Positions 1 through 9,025 of a DNA stretch of 64,000 bases are shown one piece after another. This DNA comes from Planctomycetota bacterium. GTDB lineage: Bacteria; Planctomycetota; Phycisphaerae; UBA1845; PWPN01. Below the pieces are notes generated by a model. It saw only the letters and a program-made list of their open reading frames with translations. It searched no databases and was not told the origin of the DNA. Both the position numbers and the translations under genes were made by a program. The stretch is from contig JAKLEZ010000008.1 of the NCBI GenBank assembly GCA_022711465.1, positions 62,001-126,000 of the forward strand. The letters are read 5' to 3'. Within the stretch, counting starts at the first letter, position 1, and every line of letters begins with the position of its first letter.

Positions 1-663
1 CACGCCGAACGTGTAGCTGACCTCCGGGTACCGGGCCTCGGTCTGACCGTGCCCGCGGATCTCCAGGGCCAGGACATGGAAACCGTATGCCCGCAAGCCC
101 GTCGCCAGATCGCGGGTTCGAACCACACCATTGTCGCCCCAGATCCCCGGCAGCAGCACAATGCAGTCTGCGGTCCTGATCTGCCCGTTCAGCTCCGCGA
201 AACCCAACCGCCCGCACAATCGCACGCCGTCTGTCACCGGGATCCATCGGTCCTCGAATCCCGGCCATGGCGCCGCCGGGTTGTCGATCGCATACCCAGG
301 CGCCGCCGCCTGATAGGAATGCACCAGGGCGTTGAAGTTCCTCAGAATGAGACCCAGGTCCGACCGCCGCTTGCCCAGGGCGGCATAAACGTCCACCGGC
401 AGACCGCTCGCATCGGTCATCCGCTCGGTCAGCAACACATGCCGCCCGCGCCGGCTCAGCAGGCCTTCAAGACGCCCATGGCACCGCGTCAGCCATGCGC
501 GGGTTGACAGGGGTGTGGCCGCCCCCGGGTTCAAACCCGCCGAGCTGGTCATCCGGACCACCTTCGCCGAATCAAGCGGGAACGACTGCTCGGTGAAACA
601 GCCCGAGCCGGCCACGACCAAGACCAGGGCGGCCAAGTACACACCCGATCGCGAGATCCTCAC
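1..663 (-). CDS. Alpha/beta-hydrolase-like lipoprotein, C-terminus cut off by the window edge
   Basis: Reading the minus strand from a GTG at 663 gives 221 uninterrupted codons to the window edge. A GGAG sits about 8 bp before the GTG. Residues 1-22 are a lipoprotein signal (RISRSG n-region, hydrophobic stretch, lipobox AGSGC), so the product should be anchored outside the cytoplasmic membrane. The later part, with LLPGIWGDNG followed by GLRAYGFHVLALEIRGHGQTEA, is typical of the oxyanion-loop strand and the next strand of alpha/beta hydrolases. The nucleophile elbow and the rest of the catalytic triad lie beyond the edge. The substrate is unknown. The family call is an inference from these segments. 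It is transcribed divergently from the membrane-protein gene that follows. Confidence 0.75.
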   Translation of the reverse strand, partial: MRISRSGVYLAALVLVVAGSGCFTEQSFPLDSAKVVRMTSSAGLNPGAATPLSTRAWLTRCHGRLEGLLSRRGRHVLLTERMTDASGLPVDVYAALGKRRSDLGLILRNFNALVHSYQAAAPGYAIDNPAAPWPGFEDRWIPVTDGVRLCGRLGFAELNGQIRTADCIVLLPGIWGDNGVVRTRDLATGLRAYGFHVLALEIRGHGQTEARYPEVSYTFGV

Positions 664-691
664 TTCCAATACTCCATCCCGATCTCCGCCG

Positions 692-720
692 TTGCGACCG
701 GCCGTGCCGAGAGGTACACT
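692..720 (+). promoter_or_regulatory. Promoter TTGCGA-N17-TACACT
   Basis: A TTGCGA -35 and a TACACT -10 are separated by exactly 17 bp. They lie in the divergent gap between the hydrolase lipoprotein and the membrane-protein gene and point at the latter. The same -10 sequence recurs before purA. Read by eye only. Confidence 0.5.
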
Positions 721-847
721 ATGCCCTGCAGCGCCGGCCGTATTGAACGCCGCAACGTACCGAGGCTGAGTCCAACCGTTGAGCATGTCTTCCGATCTTC
801 CCTCCCAACTCAGCACAAGCTGCCTGCCCGGCCCTGCGGCGAGAGGT

Positions 848-3124
848 ATGTCCACGTTCACCTACGGACTGCTCGTCATCCTCATCCTCACCACGGCCAC
901 GCTGGCCGCCCACGGCTGGTCCTTCTTCGACGGACTCTATCTGGACGATCACCTGCACCGGCTACGCCTGGCCGACCACCACTGGTCACCGGCCGCACTG
1001 CTCGACGCGGCCACCATCAAACCGGACGAGTTCATCGACTCCTGGTGGCAAGAAAAGCCGATCCTCTGGCAGTACCTTCGCCCCTTCGCCATCCTCGTGG
1101 CCAAAACCGTATACCAGCTTTCCGGCGGGAGCGTCAAGGCGTGGCATGCGATCAGCATCGTTCTCCATCTGGCCAACGCCTTCATGGTCCATCGCTTGTG
1201 CCTCTGGACCACTCGCCGGCGATCCTGGGCCGTGGTCGGGGCACTCCTGTTTATCGTCTACTCGCACAACGTGTTCGCCGTCGCCTGGCTGGCCGCCCAG
1301 AACATCGTGCTGCAGACCTTCCTCACCTTGGCCGCCTTGCTGTGCTACATCAAGGCCTCGGGCCTCGATGTCTACGGCAAAAGCAGACCAGAGCACCCCG
1401 GTCGGTGCTTGCCCACCGCCCACGATCGCTCACCCGCACCACCCCCATTGCACCGCCGCTTCCTCGCCGCCACCGTCATCCTCTGGTGCCTCGGCCTGCT
1501 CTCACGCGAGAACGCCATCGTCCTGCCGGTCTTCTGCGTGGCGTTCGATCTGTGCTTCGGTGGATGGGGCCACGTGCGGGCCCGGCTGCCCGGCTACACG
1601 GCCATGGCCCTCCTCGGCATCGCATTCCTGTATGGGCGAATGGCACTCTACTATCACCCGATGCCGGACTTCTACGTTCGCCGATTGGACGGGAACCCCC
1701 TTGAGTACGGCCTGTGGTTGCTGGCCAAACTGCTGCACTTCTGCACCGCGGCCGTCTGGCTCTCACCCATGACCATCGGCCCCAGCGGACGCTACAACCC
1801 GTTCACCGAGGTGCCCGGCGACTGTGCCCTCATGCTGGCGATCCTGGGCATCCTCGGCAGTGGCTACTACCTCGCCTGCCGTCGAAGCCGCGGCTGGTGG
1901 ATCTGGCCGTTGTGGATCCTGCTCTCGCTGTTACCGGTCGTCCAGGTCGTGGCCACACCCTACGTCGGCTACATGCCCAGCATCGGCTTCGCGGTGGGTA
2001 TGATCCTCGGCCCGGCACTCCAGCGGGAGACTCCTTCCGGCCGGGTCAGAAGGTGGAGCAAAGGGGTGGCTATCTGGTTCCTCATCGCGACGACCATCTA
2101 CATGCCCATCTACCGGCCGATGTGGTACTCGCACCTGGCCGCTGAAAGAAGCACCATCCAGTACGTCCTCAACGACCCGCCACCCAAGACCGCCACCGAC
2201 CTCTTCTTCCTCAACCTGCCATTCACCAACATCTACGCCCATCTCCACCTCCAGCATGCCTGGGGCATGGACGGTCTCCACCGAGGTGCGGCCGCCGACT
2301 ACCTGGGAACCGTTGGGCCCTCCTTTGGGCCGGACCTCCTCGACCAGGGCCCATCAGGCCCATTCCAGTGCCACGCTCTGACCTATTGCCCAGACCTGCT
2401 GCGGATGGACCGCCCCTGCCGGTTGGAGCAACTTGACCCCCACACCTTCACCCTGGCCATCGAGCAGCGAGCCTACTTCAGCGGAGCCCTCGGCCGATTC
2501 CTGATCGAGGGCATGACCAACCACGGCCGATTCCAGCGTGGCCAGACCTTCAAGACCGATCACTTCGAGGTGGCCATCGCCCAGGCCGACGAACAGGGGG
2601 TCTGGCAACTCAAGTTCCGCTTCCACCAGCCTTTAGCCAGTGACCGGTTCGCCTTCTACCTGGGCACGACCGAGTGTGCTGCGGCCCGGGTGCGCTTCTG
2701 GGGACCCGGCGGCCCACCACCCACCGCGCCGCTGAACGTCAAGGTCACGAGCCCAGCAGACATCGAGGTAGCCATCCCACAGATCGAGGCGGGGCAGACT
2801 CAGGCCGCCGATCTCGTCTTTGCGGGCTTAGTCTCCGATAACAGAGAAATCCGGACCGCGGCCCGGCATGCGATCGCCACGGTCGTCGAACCCATCGCTC
2901 GCCGACAGGGCTGCCCGGTCATCGTCGCCCCGCCGGATCGCTTCCGGGCTTGGTGGCACGAGAACGTCAACGAGGAGACGCTCCTGGCCCGGACTCGGGA
3001 CAGCGAGCACTTCGCCGCCCTGCGTTGGAGTCGGGACCGGCTGTTCCGAATCCGCCAGATCGCGAGCCACATCATTCGGAGTGACTTGTACTTGACGGGG
3101 CCGCCGTTTCCAGGACCCCGCTGA
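848..3124 (+). CDS. Large polytopic membrane protein, GT-C glycosyltransferase-like
   Basis: About 758 residues. The first half consists of a string of hydrophobic segments. The first, residues 5-21, is followed by a YLDDH motif at about residues 31-35; an acidic pair in the first outer loop is characteristic of GT-C fold glycosyltransferases that use polyprenyl-phosphate sugars. After about 420 residues the chain becomes soluble and is probably extracytoplasmic. The specific sugar or acceptor cannot be read. I chose ATG 848 because it places the first membrane segment at the N-terminus; in-frame TTG 779 and ATG 785 are alternatives and would add an unremarkable 21-23 residues. A promoter lies at 692-720. 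An alternative reading is an uncharacterised planctomycete membrane protein without enzymatic activity. Confidence 0.7.
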   Translation: MSTFTYGLLVILILTTATLAAHGWSFFDGLYLDDHLHRLRLADHHWSPAALLDAATIKPDEFIDSWWQEKPILWQYLRPFAILVAKTVYQLSGGSVKAWHAISIVLHLANAFMVHRLCLWTTRRRSWAVVGALLFIVYSHNVFAVAWLAAQNIVLQTFLTLAALLCYIKASGLDVYGKSRPEHPGRCLPTAHDRSPAPPPLHRRFLAATVILWCLGLLSRENAIVLPVFCVAFDLCFGGWGHVRARLPGYTAMALLGIAFLYGRMALYYHPMPDFYVRRLDGNPLEYGLWLLAKLLHFCTAAVWLSPMTIGPSGRYNPFTEVPGDCALMLAILGILGSGYYLACRRSRGWWIWPLWILLSLLPVVQVVATPYVGYMPSIGFAVGMILGPALQRETPSGRVRRWSKGVAIWFLIATTIYMPIYRPMWYSHLAAERSTIQYVLNDPPPKTATDLFFLNLPFTNIYAHLHLQHAWGMDGLHRGAAADYLGTVGPSFGPDLLDQGPSGPFQCHALTYCPDLLRMDRPCRLEQLDPHTFTLAIEQRAYFSGALGRFLIEGMTNHGRFQRGQTFKTDHFEVAIAQADEQGVWQLKFRFHQPLASDRFAFYLGTTECAAARVRFWGPGGPPPTAPLNVKVTSPADIEVAIPQIEAGQTQAADLVFAGLVSDNREIRTAARHAIATVVEPIARRQGCPVIVAPPDRFRAWWHENVNEETLLARTRDSEHFAALRWSRDRLFRIRQIASHIIRSDLYLTGPPFPGPR

Positions 3125-3128
3125 GAGG

Positions 3129-3157
3129 TTGGCGTGTCGCTGGCCTTCGGTTAAGAT
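3129..3157 (+). promoter_or_regulatory. Promoter TTGGCG-N17-TAAGAT
   Basis: TTGGCG and TAAGAT are spaced by 17 bp, beginning just after the stop codon of the preceding gene and pointing into the reductase gene. Transcription would start near 3164. Confidence 0.5.
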
Positions 3158-3243
3158 TGCAGGATTAGTCCGGCACCCCGCGTAGGGGGCCCTCTGTGGG
3201 GTCCGGGCTTCCCCATGTGTTCGGAGTTGGACGCGCCTTGAGC

Positions 3244-4392
3244 ATGAGAGCCGAGCATCCACGTACTACGCTCATGACCGGGAGCACCGGTTTCCTCGGA
3301 CATTACGTCCTCCGCGACTTGTTGACCCGAGGCCATCGGGTGGTAGCCGTCATTCGTGCCCCGCTGGCCGACAGCTCCGGGCGCCTCCTGGCCCTGCTCG
3401 CGGAAGTCGGCCTGGACGCCGGCCCGCTCATCGAACAGAACCGACTCGTGCTCGTCGAGGGCTCGCTCCCCGACAGGTTGCCCGGACCCTCCTGGGGACC
3501 AACCGACGACATCCTCCATAACGCCGCCAGCCTCCAGCTCTTCTCCAACGGCAACGGCGACCCGCATAAGACCAACGTGGGCGGCGCCGAAGCCATCGTT
3601 CGCTGGGCGGAAGACCACGGCGTCCGCCGCATCCACACGGTCAGTACCGCCTACACCTGCGGATGGAACACCGGCGTCATCCTGGAACAGTTCCACGAAC
3701 CCGAGCCCGAATTCCAGACCGACTATGAACGAACCAAGTGGCAGGCGGAAATCCTCTTCAAACAGTGGGGCGAACAGAACGGCCGAACCCTCACCGTCTT
3801 CCGACCGAGCTTCCTGGTCGGCGACTCCGAAACCGGCTATACGACCCAGTTCGGCGGCTTCTACCAGTTCGCCCGGCTGGTCGGGGTACTCAAGCAGCGG
3901 TACTTCAACCCCAACAACGGAGCTCGTACTTACATCCCCCTCCGCGTCCCGGGCAAGCCCGATGATGTGCAAAACCTCATCACCGTCGACTTCGTCTCCC
4001 GGATCATCGCCGAGGTCATCCTCGCCCCTCAGTACCACGGCAGGATCTACCACCTGACCAACCCCGAGCCACCGACCAACGACTTCATGAAGCGATGCTA
4101 CGAGGACTACTACGGCCTGTACGGCGGATACTTCGCCGACCCGAACGAGGTCGTTGGCAAGTGCACCCAGGCCGAATCGATGCTCTGGGACCAGTATCAC
4201 CTCTTGACGCCCCGCGTGGTACACACCCCGCACTTCGACACCACCAACACCCGCCGGATCATGACCGAGCGCGGCATCGAACTGCTTCCCCTCACCCGCG
4301 AACGCGTACTCATGCTCTTCGATTGGGCGGCGGGCAAGGGCTGGGGCCGGGCCGCCGGCAACGGCAAGAGCAAGAGCGTGTCGCTGGTCTGA
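3244..4392 (+). CDS. NAD(P)-dependent extended short-chain reductase (acyl-reductase/thioester-reductase-like)
   Basis: About 382 residues. The N-terminal TGSTGFLG is the dinucleotide-binding glycine motif of extended short-chain dehydrogenases, and YERTK in the middle is the catalytic YxxxK pair. A Thr/Ser-rich VSTAYT precedes it as expected for the catalytic Ser/Thr. The glycine-motif wording and the long C-terminal half match the NAD_binding_4 group, which contains fatty acyl-CoA reductases and thioester-reductase domains; the real substrate is unknown. ATG 3244 puts the glycine motif about ten residues from the N-terminus. A GTG at 3196 with AGGGGG upstream is a credible alternative start that adds 16 residues. 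It has its own promoter and converges on the BNR_4 gene. Confidence 0.8.
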   Translation: MRAEHPRTTLMTGSTGFLGHYVLRDLLTRGHRVVAVIRAPLADSSGRLLALLAEVGLDAGPLIEQNRLVLVEGSLPDRLPGPSWGPTDDILHNAASLQLFSNGNGDPHKTNVGGAEAIVRWAEDHGVRRIHTVSTAYTCGWNTGVILEQFHEPEPEFQTDYERTKWQAEILFKQWGEQNGRTLTVFRPSFLVGDSETGYTTQFGGFYQFARLVGVLKQRYFNPNNGARTYIPLRVPGKPDDVQNLITVDFVSRIIAEVILAPQYHGRIYHLTNPEPPTNDFMKRCYEDYYGLYGGYFADPNEVVGKCTQAESMLWDQYHLLTPRVVHTPHFDTTNTRRIMTERGIELLPLTRERVLMLFDWAAGKGWGRAAGNGKSKSVSLV

Positions 4393-4458
4393 AATGCCGT
4401 GTTGACGCAGGCTTTCAGAGATCAGCGTCGAGGCCCCACTTTCTTCGTCACGCCGCCC

Positions 4459-5817
4459 TCATTCCACCTCCCGCACCTTCACCAACCTCAACATCGTCGG
4501 CGCAGGCGGCGGACCTTCCCTGGCTCTGTCGCGGTTGGCGGGCAGAGTCTCCCATCGCAGCATGTAGCCCACGCCGGGCTCGCCAGACCGACCTTCATCA
4601 ACCGCCCAACGAACGGACATGCCCGAAACCTTCGACTCCACCCGGGACAAGGCAGCGCCTGCCTTGGGCACGGCCGGCAGGGTGGCGATCCGCTTCAGTG
4701 TCTCCGACTCCAGGACCCATCGGCCGGAGCCGGCCTTGGAGTGCCGGAACGTCTGGACCAGCCGGCCGTCGGGCTCGGCCTTCACCGGGCCGATGCGAAT
4801 CTCCGACCCGATCGAGCCGCCCCCGCTGAAAACGTAGCGGTAATCCCATGCACTCACCTGGAAAGCCTGCCAACGGCCGCTCTCCCGGCGAGCATTGTAC
4901 GTCTGGGTAATGCCCTTCTCGTCGAACTTGTAGAAGCTGATGACCGGCCGGTCCTGGGCATCGAAGCCGAGCCGGACGTTGCCGTTGAGGGCCCCGCCGC
5001 CCGCGGGCACCGGGTCAACGATCTCGGCCCCTTTGAGCGTCATCGGCAGCTTCAGCGGCGTACCGTCGCTCCGCTCCCAGTGGACCAGATCACGGCTGCG
5101 GGCGTAGCAGATGTCATGATTGGTGGCACAGTCCGGTGTATCACGCCAGATCCAGCAGAGGTGAAACACCCCCTTTCGGTCGCGCTGGATCAGATCCAGA
5201 TACGCGTTCATCTGACCCTCACCATCGGTCAGCGGCGTGTCCAGGAGCCGCCGCCACGTTCGCGTTTGCGGATCATACACATTGAAGATCTGGTTGCCGT
5301 TCCCGCTACCGCCGTCGCGATAGGTGAAGATCAGTTCGCCCTTGGACCCTTTGAGAAACCGCGGATAGGTGGCCCGCTTCTCCTCCCTGCCCACCATCCC
5401 GGCAAGCCGTTTGAAGGTCTGGATATCACCGGACTTCTCCGTGCGGAAGTACACCAGCGGAACGCAGTGCATGTTACCCGAAAGGTGCAGGTGACCGGTC
5501 GCGTCGACCGCCATGGTCACGTAGTTGTGGCTGTCCCACTTGATCGTCTCAGGTAGCCGGGTGTAGCTCCACTCCTTCTCGGTCAACCGCCGCGCGGCCA
5601 CGGTCATCCGCCGCTGATCGTCGTAGTAGGCGGCATACTGCCGGCCCTCGTGGGTGAGCAGGCAGAACGCCACCGGATGGCCAGACCAGACCGGCCCAAG
5701 TTCCAGTATCCGCTCCACGACCGGCTCGGCCGGTGCCGATCGCGGAGCGGCGGCCGGCAGGGGGGCTGCGGCAAGGATGGCGAAGAACAACGTGGGGCAG
5801 ACTGTGGTTCTCAGCAT
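4459..5817 (-). CDS. Secreted BNR_4-type beta-propeller protein
   Basis: About 452 residues. A signal peptide (MLRTTVCPTLFFAILAAAPLPAAA) begins at the ATG at 5817. The mature part has repeated Asp-box-like and aromatic propeller strands, for example GHLHLSGNMH, YPRFLKGSKGELIFTYRDG and HICWIWRD-type segments (here HLCWIWRDT), the hallmark of BNR repeat-containing proteins of the PF15892 type, some of which are polysaccharide lyases. No lyase activity can be claimed from sequence alone. The frame remains open upstream of the ATG but that part is Arg/His/Gln-rich shadow sequence. It is the last gene of the aminotransferase-DeoR-BNR_4 series on this strand, 173 bp after the regulator. Confidence 0.8.
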   Translation of the reverse strand: MLRTTVCPTLFFAILAAAPLPAAAPRSAPAEPVVERILELGPVWSGHPVAFCLLTHEGRQYAAYYDDQRRMTVAARRLTEKEWSYTRLPETIKWDSHNYVTMAVDATGHLHLSGNMHCVPLVYFRTEKSGDIQTFKRLAGMVGREEKRATYPRFLKGSKGELIFTYRDGGSGNGNQIFNVYDPQTRTWRRLLDTPLTDGEGQMNAYLDLIQRDRKGVFHLCWIWRDTPDCATNHDICYARSRDLVHWERSDGTPLKLPMTLKGAEIVDPVPAGGGALNGNVRLGFDAQDRPVISFYKFDEKGITQTYNARRESGRWQAFQVSAWDYRYVFSGGGSIGSEIRIGPVKAEPDGRLVQTFRHSKAGSGRWVLESETLKRIATLPAVPKAGAALSRVESKVSGMSVRWAVDEGRSGEPGVGYMLRWETLPANRDRAREGPPPAPTMLRLVKVREVE

Positions 5818-5990
5818 GGGGAAATCATATCCGATCGGCGCGGCAGCCTGTAGGCTTGAATCGACCGGCTTCAACGTGAGAATCGACAGCGGAGAGAGGA
5901 GAAGGCGTGGATTCACCGGGCGTCGCTGATGGCGGTGGCGGGCTGAGGCCCGGTCCCGTCCGGCCGCAACCTGCCTACCCGCGAGAACCG

Positions 5991-6776
5991 CTATCTCGTC
6001 CTGTCTCTCCCGTTGCCGGCCTTGATGACCCTCACTCCCGCCCGCCTGAGGTCCGTGGCCAGACTCCTGTGAATGCCCTCGTCGGTGATGAGTCCCTCCC
6101 AACTCCCGGCGTCTCCAAAATGCATCAGAGCGGTCTGCCCCAGCTTGGAGCTGTCGGCTACGGCGTAGGTTCGCTCGGCCGAGGCGGCCATCCTGGTCAG
6201 TATCCGGCCAACCTCGATCGAATCGATGTACGCATGACCCAGGCTGTCGACCGCATCCGCCCCAAGGAAGGCGACATCCGCCCGAAGATGCTCCAGATTA
6301 GTCTCGGTCAACGTCCCCACCAGGTCAGGCGTGCCGTGACGAAGCAGGCCGCCGAGCAGCAGGACCTGAACGTTCGAGCAGAACTGCAGTTCGGACACGA
6401 TCGGCAGCGAGGTGGTGATGACCGTGAGGTCCTTCCTCTCCTTGAGACGCGCCGCCAGGGCCAGGGTTGTCGTCCCCGAATCGATGATGACTGAGTCGCC
6501 GTCACGCACCAGTTCGGCCGCCGCAGCGGCAATCGCCAGCTTGGCCTCCTGATTCCGATGGGCGCGATTCAGAAACTGGAACTCGAACGAAATCCGCTGG
6601 GCGAGAGTAGCCCCCCCATGGGTGCGAACCACCCGCCCGGCCGCCGCCAGTTCCCGCAGATCGCGACGGATCGTCATCCCGCTGACCTGCAACCGCCGGG
6701 CCAGAAAGCCCACCGAGCACTCACCACGAGCGGTCAGCATCTCGATCACCTCATTCTGACGCGACGAGGTATTCAT
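5991..6776 (-). CDS. DeoR-family transcriptional regulator
   Basis: 261 residues. Residues 1-60 form the DeoR winged helix-turn-helix, including VSGMTIRRDLRELAAAGRVVRTHGG, which is close to the family signature. The remainder is the ribose-5-phosphate-isomerase-like sugar-phosphate sensor domain, with the DSGTTT loop that binds phosphate and the DVAFLGADAV segment. Such proteins repress sugar-metabolism operons and release DNA on binding a phosphorylated sugar. The start overlaps the stop of the upstream aminotransferase gene as ATGA (6773-6776), implying translational coupling. A perfect inverted repeat over the operon promoter (8155-8171) is the likely operator, so autoregulation is probable. 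Confidence 0.93.
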   Translation of the reverse strand: MNTSSRQNEVIEMLTARGECSVGFLARRLQVSGMTIRRDLRELAAAGRVVRTHGGATLAQRISFEFQFLNRAHRNQEAKLAIAAAAAELVRDGDSVIIDSGTTTLALAARLKERKDLTVITTSLPIVSELQFCSNVQVLLLGGLLRHGTPDLVGTLTETNLEHLRADVAFLGADAVDSLGHAYIDSIEVGRILTRMAASAERTYAVADSSKLGQTALMHFGDAGSWEGLITDEGIHRSLATDLRRAGVRVIKAGNGRDRTR

Positions 6777-8152
6777 GGGAGCAGGGATTCCAGCCTGCCG
6801 AGCAGGTAGTCCACGATCACATCGTCCACCGGCAGGGCAAGCTTCATAAGAACCGTGCTGTGCCCGGGACACGAGGCATGTACGCGGGTCCAGAGCCCGG
6901 CGGCCAACGCCCGGCGATGGAAGCCTATCGCCTCCTCGGCACGCTTGAACTTGATGCCGGCCAAGTGCCGCTTGCCGCGGACCTCCGCCATCACGTCGCC
7001 ACGGCGGCTCACCAACGCTCTGAGGCCGGCCATGAAGCGGTCTCCAACTGCCGCAAAGCGGAGAGCGTCGGCAGCAATCATCTCCAGGCAACGCAACCCT
7101 AGGTAACTGGCCAGCGGGGAGCTGCCGTTGGTGTTGATCGCGTCATACTGCTTGAGCACATCGTTGCGGCTCCTGTAGATCACCGCCGCCAGGGGGTGGA
7201 ACCCCGCAGTCATGCCTTTGCCCACGATGACCATGTCGGGCGTGAAACCGAGCGATCGGTAGGCAAAAACCTCAGGCTGCCAGAAGCCGGTCTGGATCTC
7301 GTCCACACACATCAGCGCCCCGGTCTCACTGCACCACCGGCGGGCCAGCTGAAGGTAGGCCGGCTCCAGGGTGAGCGCCTCGCGGTTCATCAGGATCGGC
7401 TCCGCCCATAACGCGGCCACCCGCGAGCCATACGCCCGAAAGATCCTCTCCAGCTGGTCCGGGTCGTTCGGCTCAACCGTCACAATTTCCAGGTTGCGAA
7501 TGTAGCGCTTCCACATGCCCCGCATGTACTGCGGCACCATGTCCGTCCCGTGATAGTGCCCGTCAAGAACGATCAGCGCAGGCGTGGCCGTCGCGGCGTT
7601 ACGCCGCTCCCAGCAACACAGCTGAATCTTCAGGGCCGCTTCGCACGCGACCGACCCCGTACAGACGCCGAGCAGCACGGTATCCAGCCGCTCACTCTCG
7701 TCCGCTGCGTTGGCCACGGCGACCAGACGATGAGCCAGCCATTTCACTGGCGCCTGGGGAATGTCCGCGTGGTTATCCCAGACAATGCCGGCCTCGACCG
7801 CCTCCTCTACCGCCGCGAGCAACTCCGGCCAGTTGTAGCCGAAGAGCATCTGGTAGTGACCCGCGGTACAGTCCAGGTACAGCCGCCGCTGCTCGGTAAG
7901 GTAGAATACCCCCCGTCCGGCAAGGAAATCGTCGGACAGCCTGCCCTTGTCTCCCCCGTAAGAGTCCTGCAGAGCCGACTTGTCGATCGGTTGAACATCC
8001 GGCAGCTCCTCGATCACGGAGCCCACGCGCCGGCACAGCCCGGCCGGTGACTCGCTATCGAGGAACCTCAGCCCGGCGCGCATCGCATCCCCGATCCGCG
8101 CCCCCCCGGGCCCCAACGTGCCACCCAGCTCAGCCGATCGCCTCGTGTTCAT
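6773..8152 (-). CDS. Class III PLP-dependent aminotransferase
   Basis: 459 residues from the ATG at 8152. The class III signature DEIQTGFWQPEVFAYRSLG is present, followed by DMVIVGKGMTAG, whose lysine should form the Schiff base with pyridoxal phosphate. GHYHGTD earlier is the cofactor-stacking region, and the length fits the class. Substrate specificity cannot be read, but the attached DeoR regulator and BNR_4 protein hint at amino-sugar or sugar-derivative metabolism. The promoter -10 lies only 9 bp upstream of this ATG, so either the transcript is leaderless or the true start is the in-frame ATG at 8083, which has GGGGAT ahead of it. It is the first gene of its operon. Confidence 0.92.
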   Translation of the reverse strand: MNTRRSAELGGTLGPGGARIGDAMRAGLRFLDSESPAGLCRRVGSVIEELPDVQPIDKSALQDSYGGDKGRLSDDFLAGRGVFYLTEQRRLYLDCTAGHYQMLFGYNWPELLAAVEEAVEAGIVWDNHADIPQAPVKWLAHRLVAVANAADESERLDTVLLGVCTGSVACEAALKIQLCCWERRNAATATPALIVLDGHYHGTDMVPQYMRGMWKRYIRNLEIVTVEPNDPDQLERIFRAYGSRVAALWAEPILMNREALTLEPAYLQLARRWCSETGALMCVDEIQTGFWQPEVFAYRSLGFTPDMVIVGKGMTAGFHPLAAVIYRSRNDVLKQYDAINTNGSSPLASYLGLRCLEMIAADALRFAAVGDRFMAGLRALVSRRGDVMAEVRGKRHLAGIKFKRAEEAIGFHRRALAAGLWTRVHASCPGHSTVLMKLALPVDDVIVDYLLGRLESLLP

Positions 8153-8154
8153 TT

Positions 8155-8189
8155 GTGTTCAATTTAAACACCATCGCCCAGATCGTCAA
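8155..8189 (-). promoter_or_regulatory. Promoter overlapped by a palindromic operator for the DeoR operon
   Basis: On the minus strand, TTGACG (8184-8189) and TTAAAT (8162-8167) are 16 bp apart. A perfect inverted repeat GTGTT-N7-AACAC (8155-8171) covers the -10, and a GTGTTC direct repeat recurs 10 bp further on (8145-8150 and 8155-8160, plus strand). A repressor bound here would block RNA polymerase; the DeoR protein of the operon is the natural candidate. Confidence 0.55.
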
Positions 8190-8278
8190 ACAAACCCCGC
8201 CACCGTGTCCCGCCCGGCCAAGACGACACTCCCGGCCAAGACCCGCCGGAACCCGCCCGGATCTGCGGCCTGTCCCGC

Positions 8279-8308
8279 TTGCCGGCTCTCTTTGAAGCGC
8301 GGTAGAAT
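8279..8308 (+). promoter_or_regulatory. Promoter TTGCCG-N18-TAGAAT
   Basis: TTGCCG and TAGAAT are spaced by 18 bp. Only 7 bp separate the -10 from the ATG at 8316, suggesting a leaderless or nearly leaderless message. Confidence 0.45.
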
Positions 8309-8315
8309 AGGGTTG

Positions 8316-8921
8316 ATGGCCTTTGTCGGAGACTCCTCGACCTCAGTCCCCAAGACCAGGGAGAACGCCGGTCGGCGCCCCCTCGGGTCCCAGGAGGCAA
8401 GCGTACACGGGCCTTCCCCTCTACCATGGCTGGCAACAACCGAGCGGCTGGAGCACCCCTTGCCACCTGACCGCGTCCGGCAACGCCGCCGCCGGGTCCT
8501 GGGCATGCTGTTGATGCTGGTAATCACCGCTCTACCGCTCTTCCTGCTGGTCATGTGGTCGCGAGACCGGACCACCGTCCTGGTCCACCTGCGCCCCGCA
8601 CGCGAGGCCCAGGCCGCGTTCCAGAGCCGCATCGACCACTTGGGCCTCCTGCCTGCAGAGGCGGTTGAACTCGATAAGGCCGGTCTGTACTACTTGTTCT
8701 CCGACCCGGGCGACCGAGAGTATGCCCGCCAATGCCGCGAGAGACTCGTCATCGCACACGGCGCAGCTATCAGCCTGTACTTGGCTAACAAGTCGCGGAT
8801 CGTCATGACCTGCGAGAAGGGCAAGATCGAAGTGTCGCTCATGCCTTCCCTCGAATTGATCCATCTCCTGGAGCAGCAAACCAGGAACATCAATGCCTAC
8901 TTCAACAAGAAAACCCAGTGA
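8316..8921 (+). CDS. Single-pass membrane protein of unknown function
   Basis: 201 residues. The first 60 are polar and basic, ending in RVRQRRRR. One strong transmembrane segment follows at about residues 61-82 (GMLLMLVITALPLFLLVMW). The C-terminal 115 residues look like a small folded domain (LRPAREAQAAFQSRIDHLG, then YLANKSRIVMTCEKGKIEVS) that should lie on the far side of the membrane. I do not recognise the family. The start follows a promoter whose -10 ends 7 bp before it. The stop overlaps by 4 bp a GTG (8918) that is an alternative start of the downstream TetR gene, so the two may be co-translated. Confidence 0.65.
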   Translation: MAFVGDSSTSVPKTRENAGRRPLGSQEASVHGPSPLPWLATTERLEHPLPPDRVRQRRRRVLGMLLMLVITALPLFLLVMWSRDRTTVLVHLRPAREAQAAFQSRIDHLGLLPAEAVELDKAGLYYLFSDPGDREYARQCRERLVIAHGAAISLYLANKSRIVMTCEKGKIEVSLMPSLELIHLLEQQTRNINAYFNKKTQ

Positions 8922-9025
8922 GTCCCCACAAACCTGAGCATGTTCCCCGATCGCGACCAGCCGCCCCCGCGAAAGCCGCGAACCGTGTCTCCACACTTCA
9001 TCCTCGAAAAACCAACGGCCACCGC

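Noticed and set aside
111..130. A tRNA T-loop-like GGTTCGAACC
   Set aside because: It is part of the hydrolase coding sequence and no cloverleaf can be built around it.
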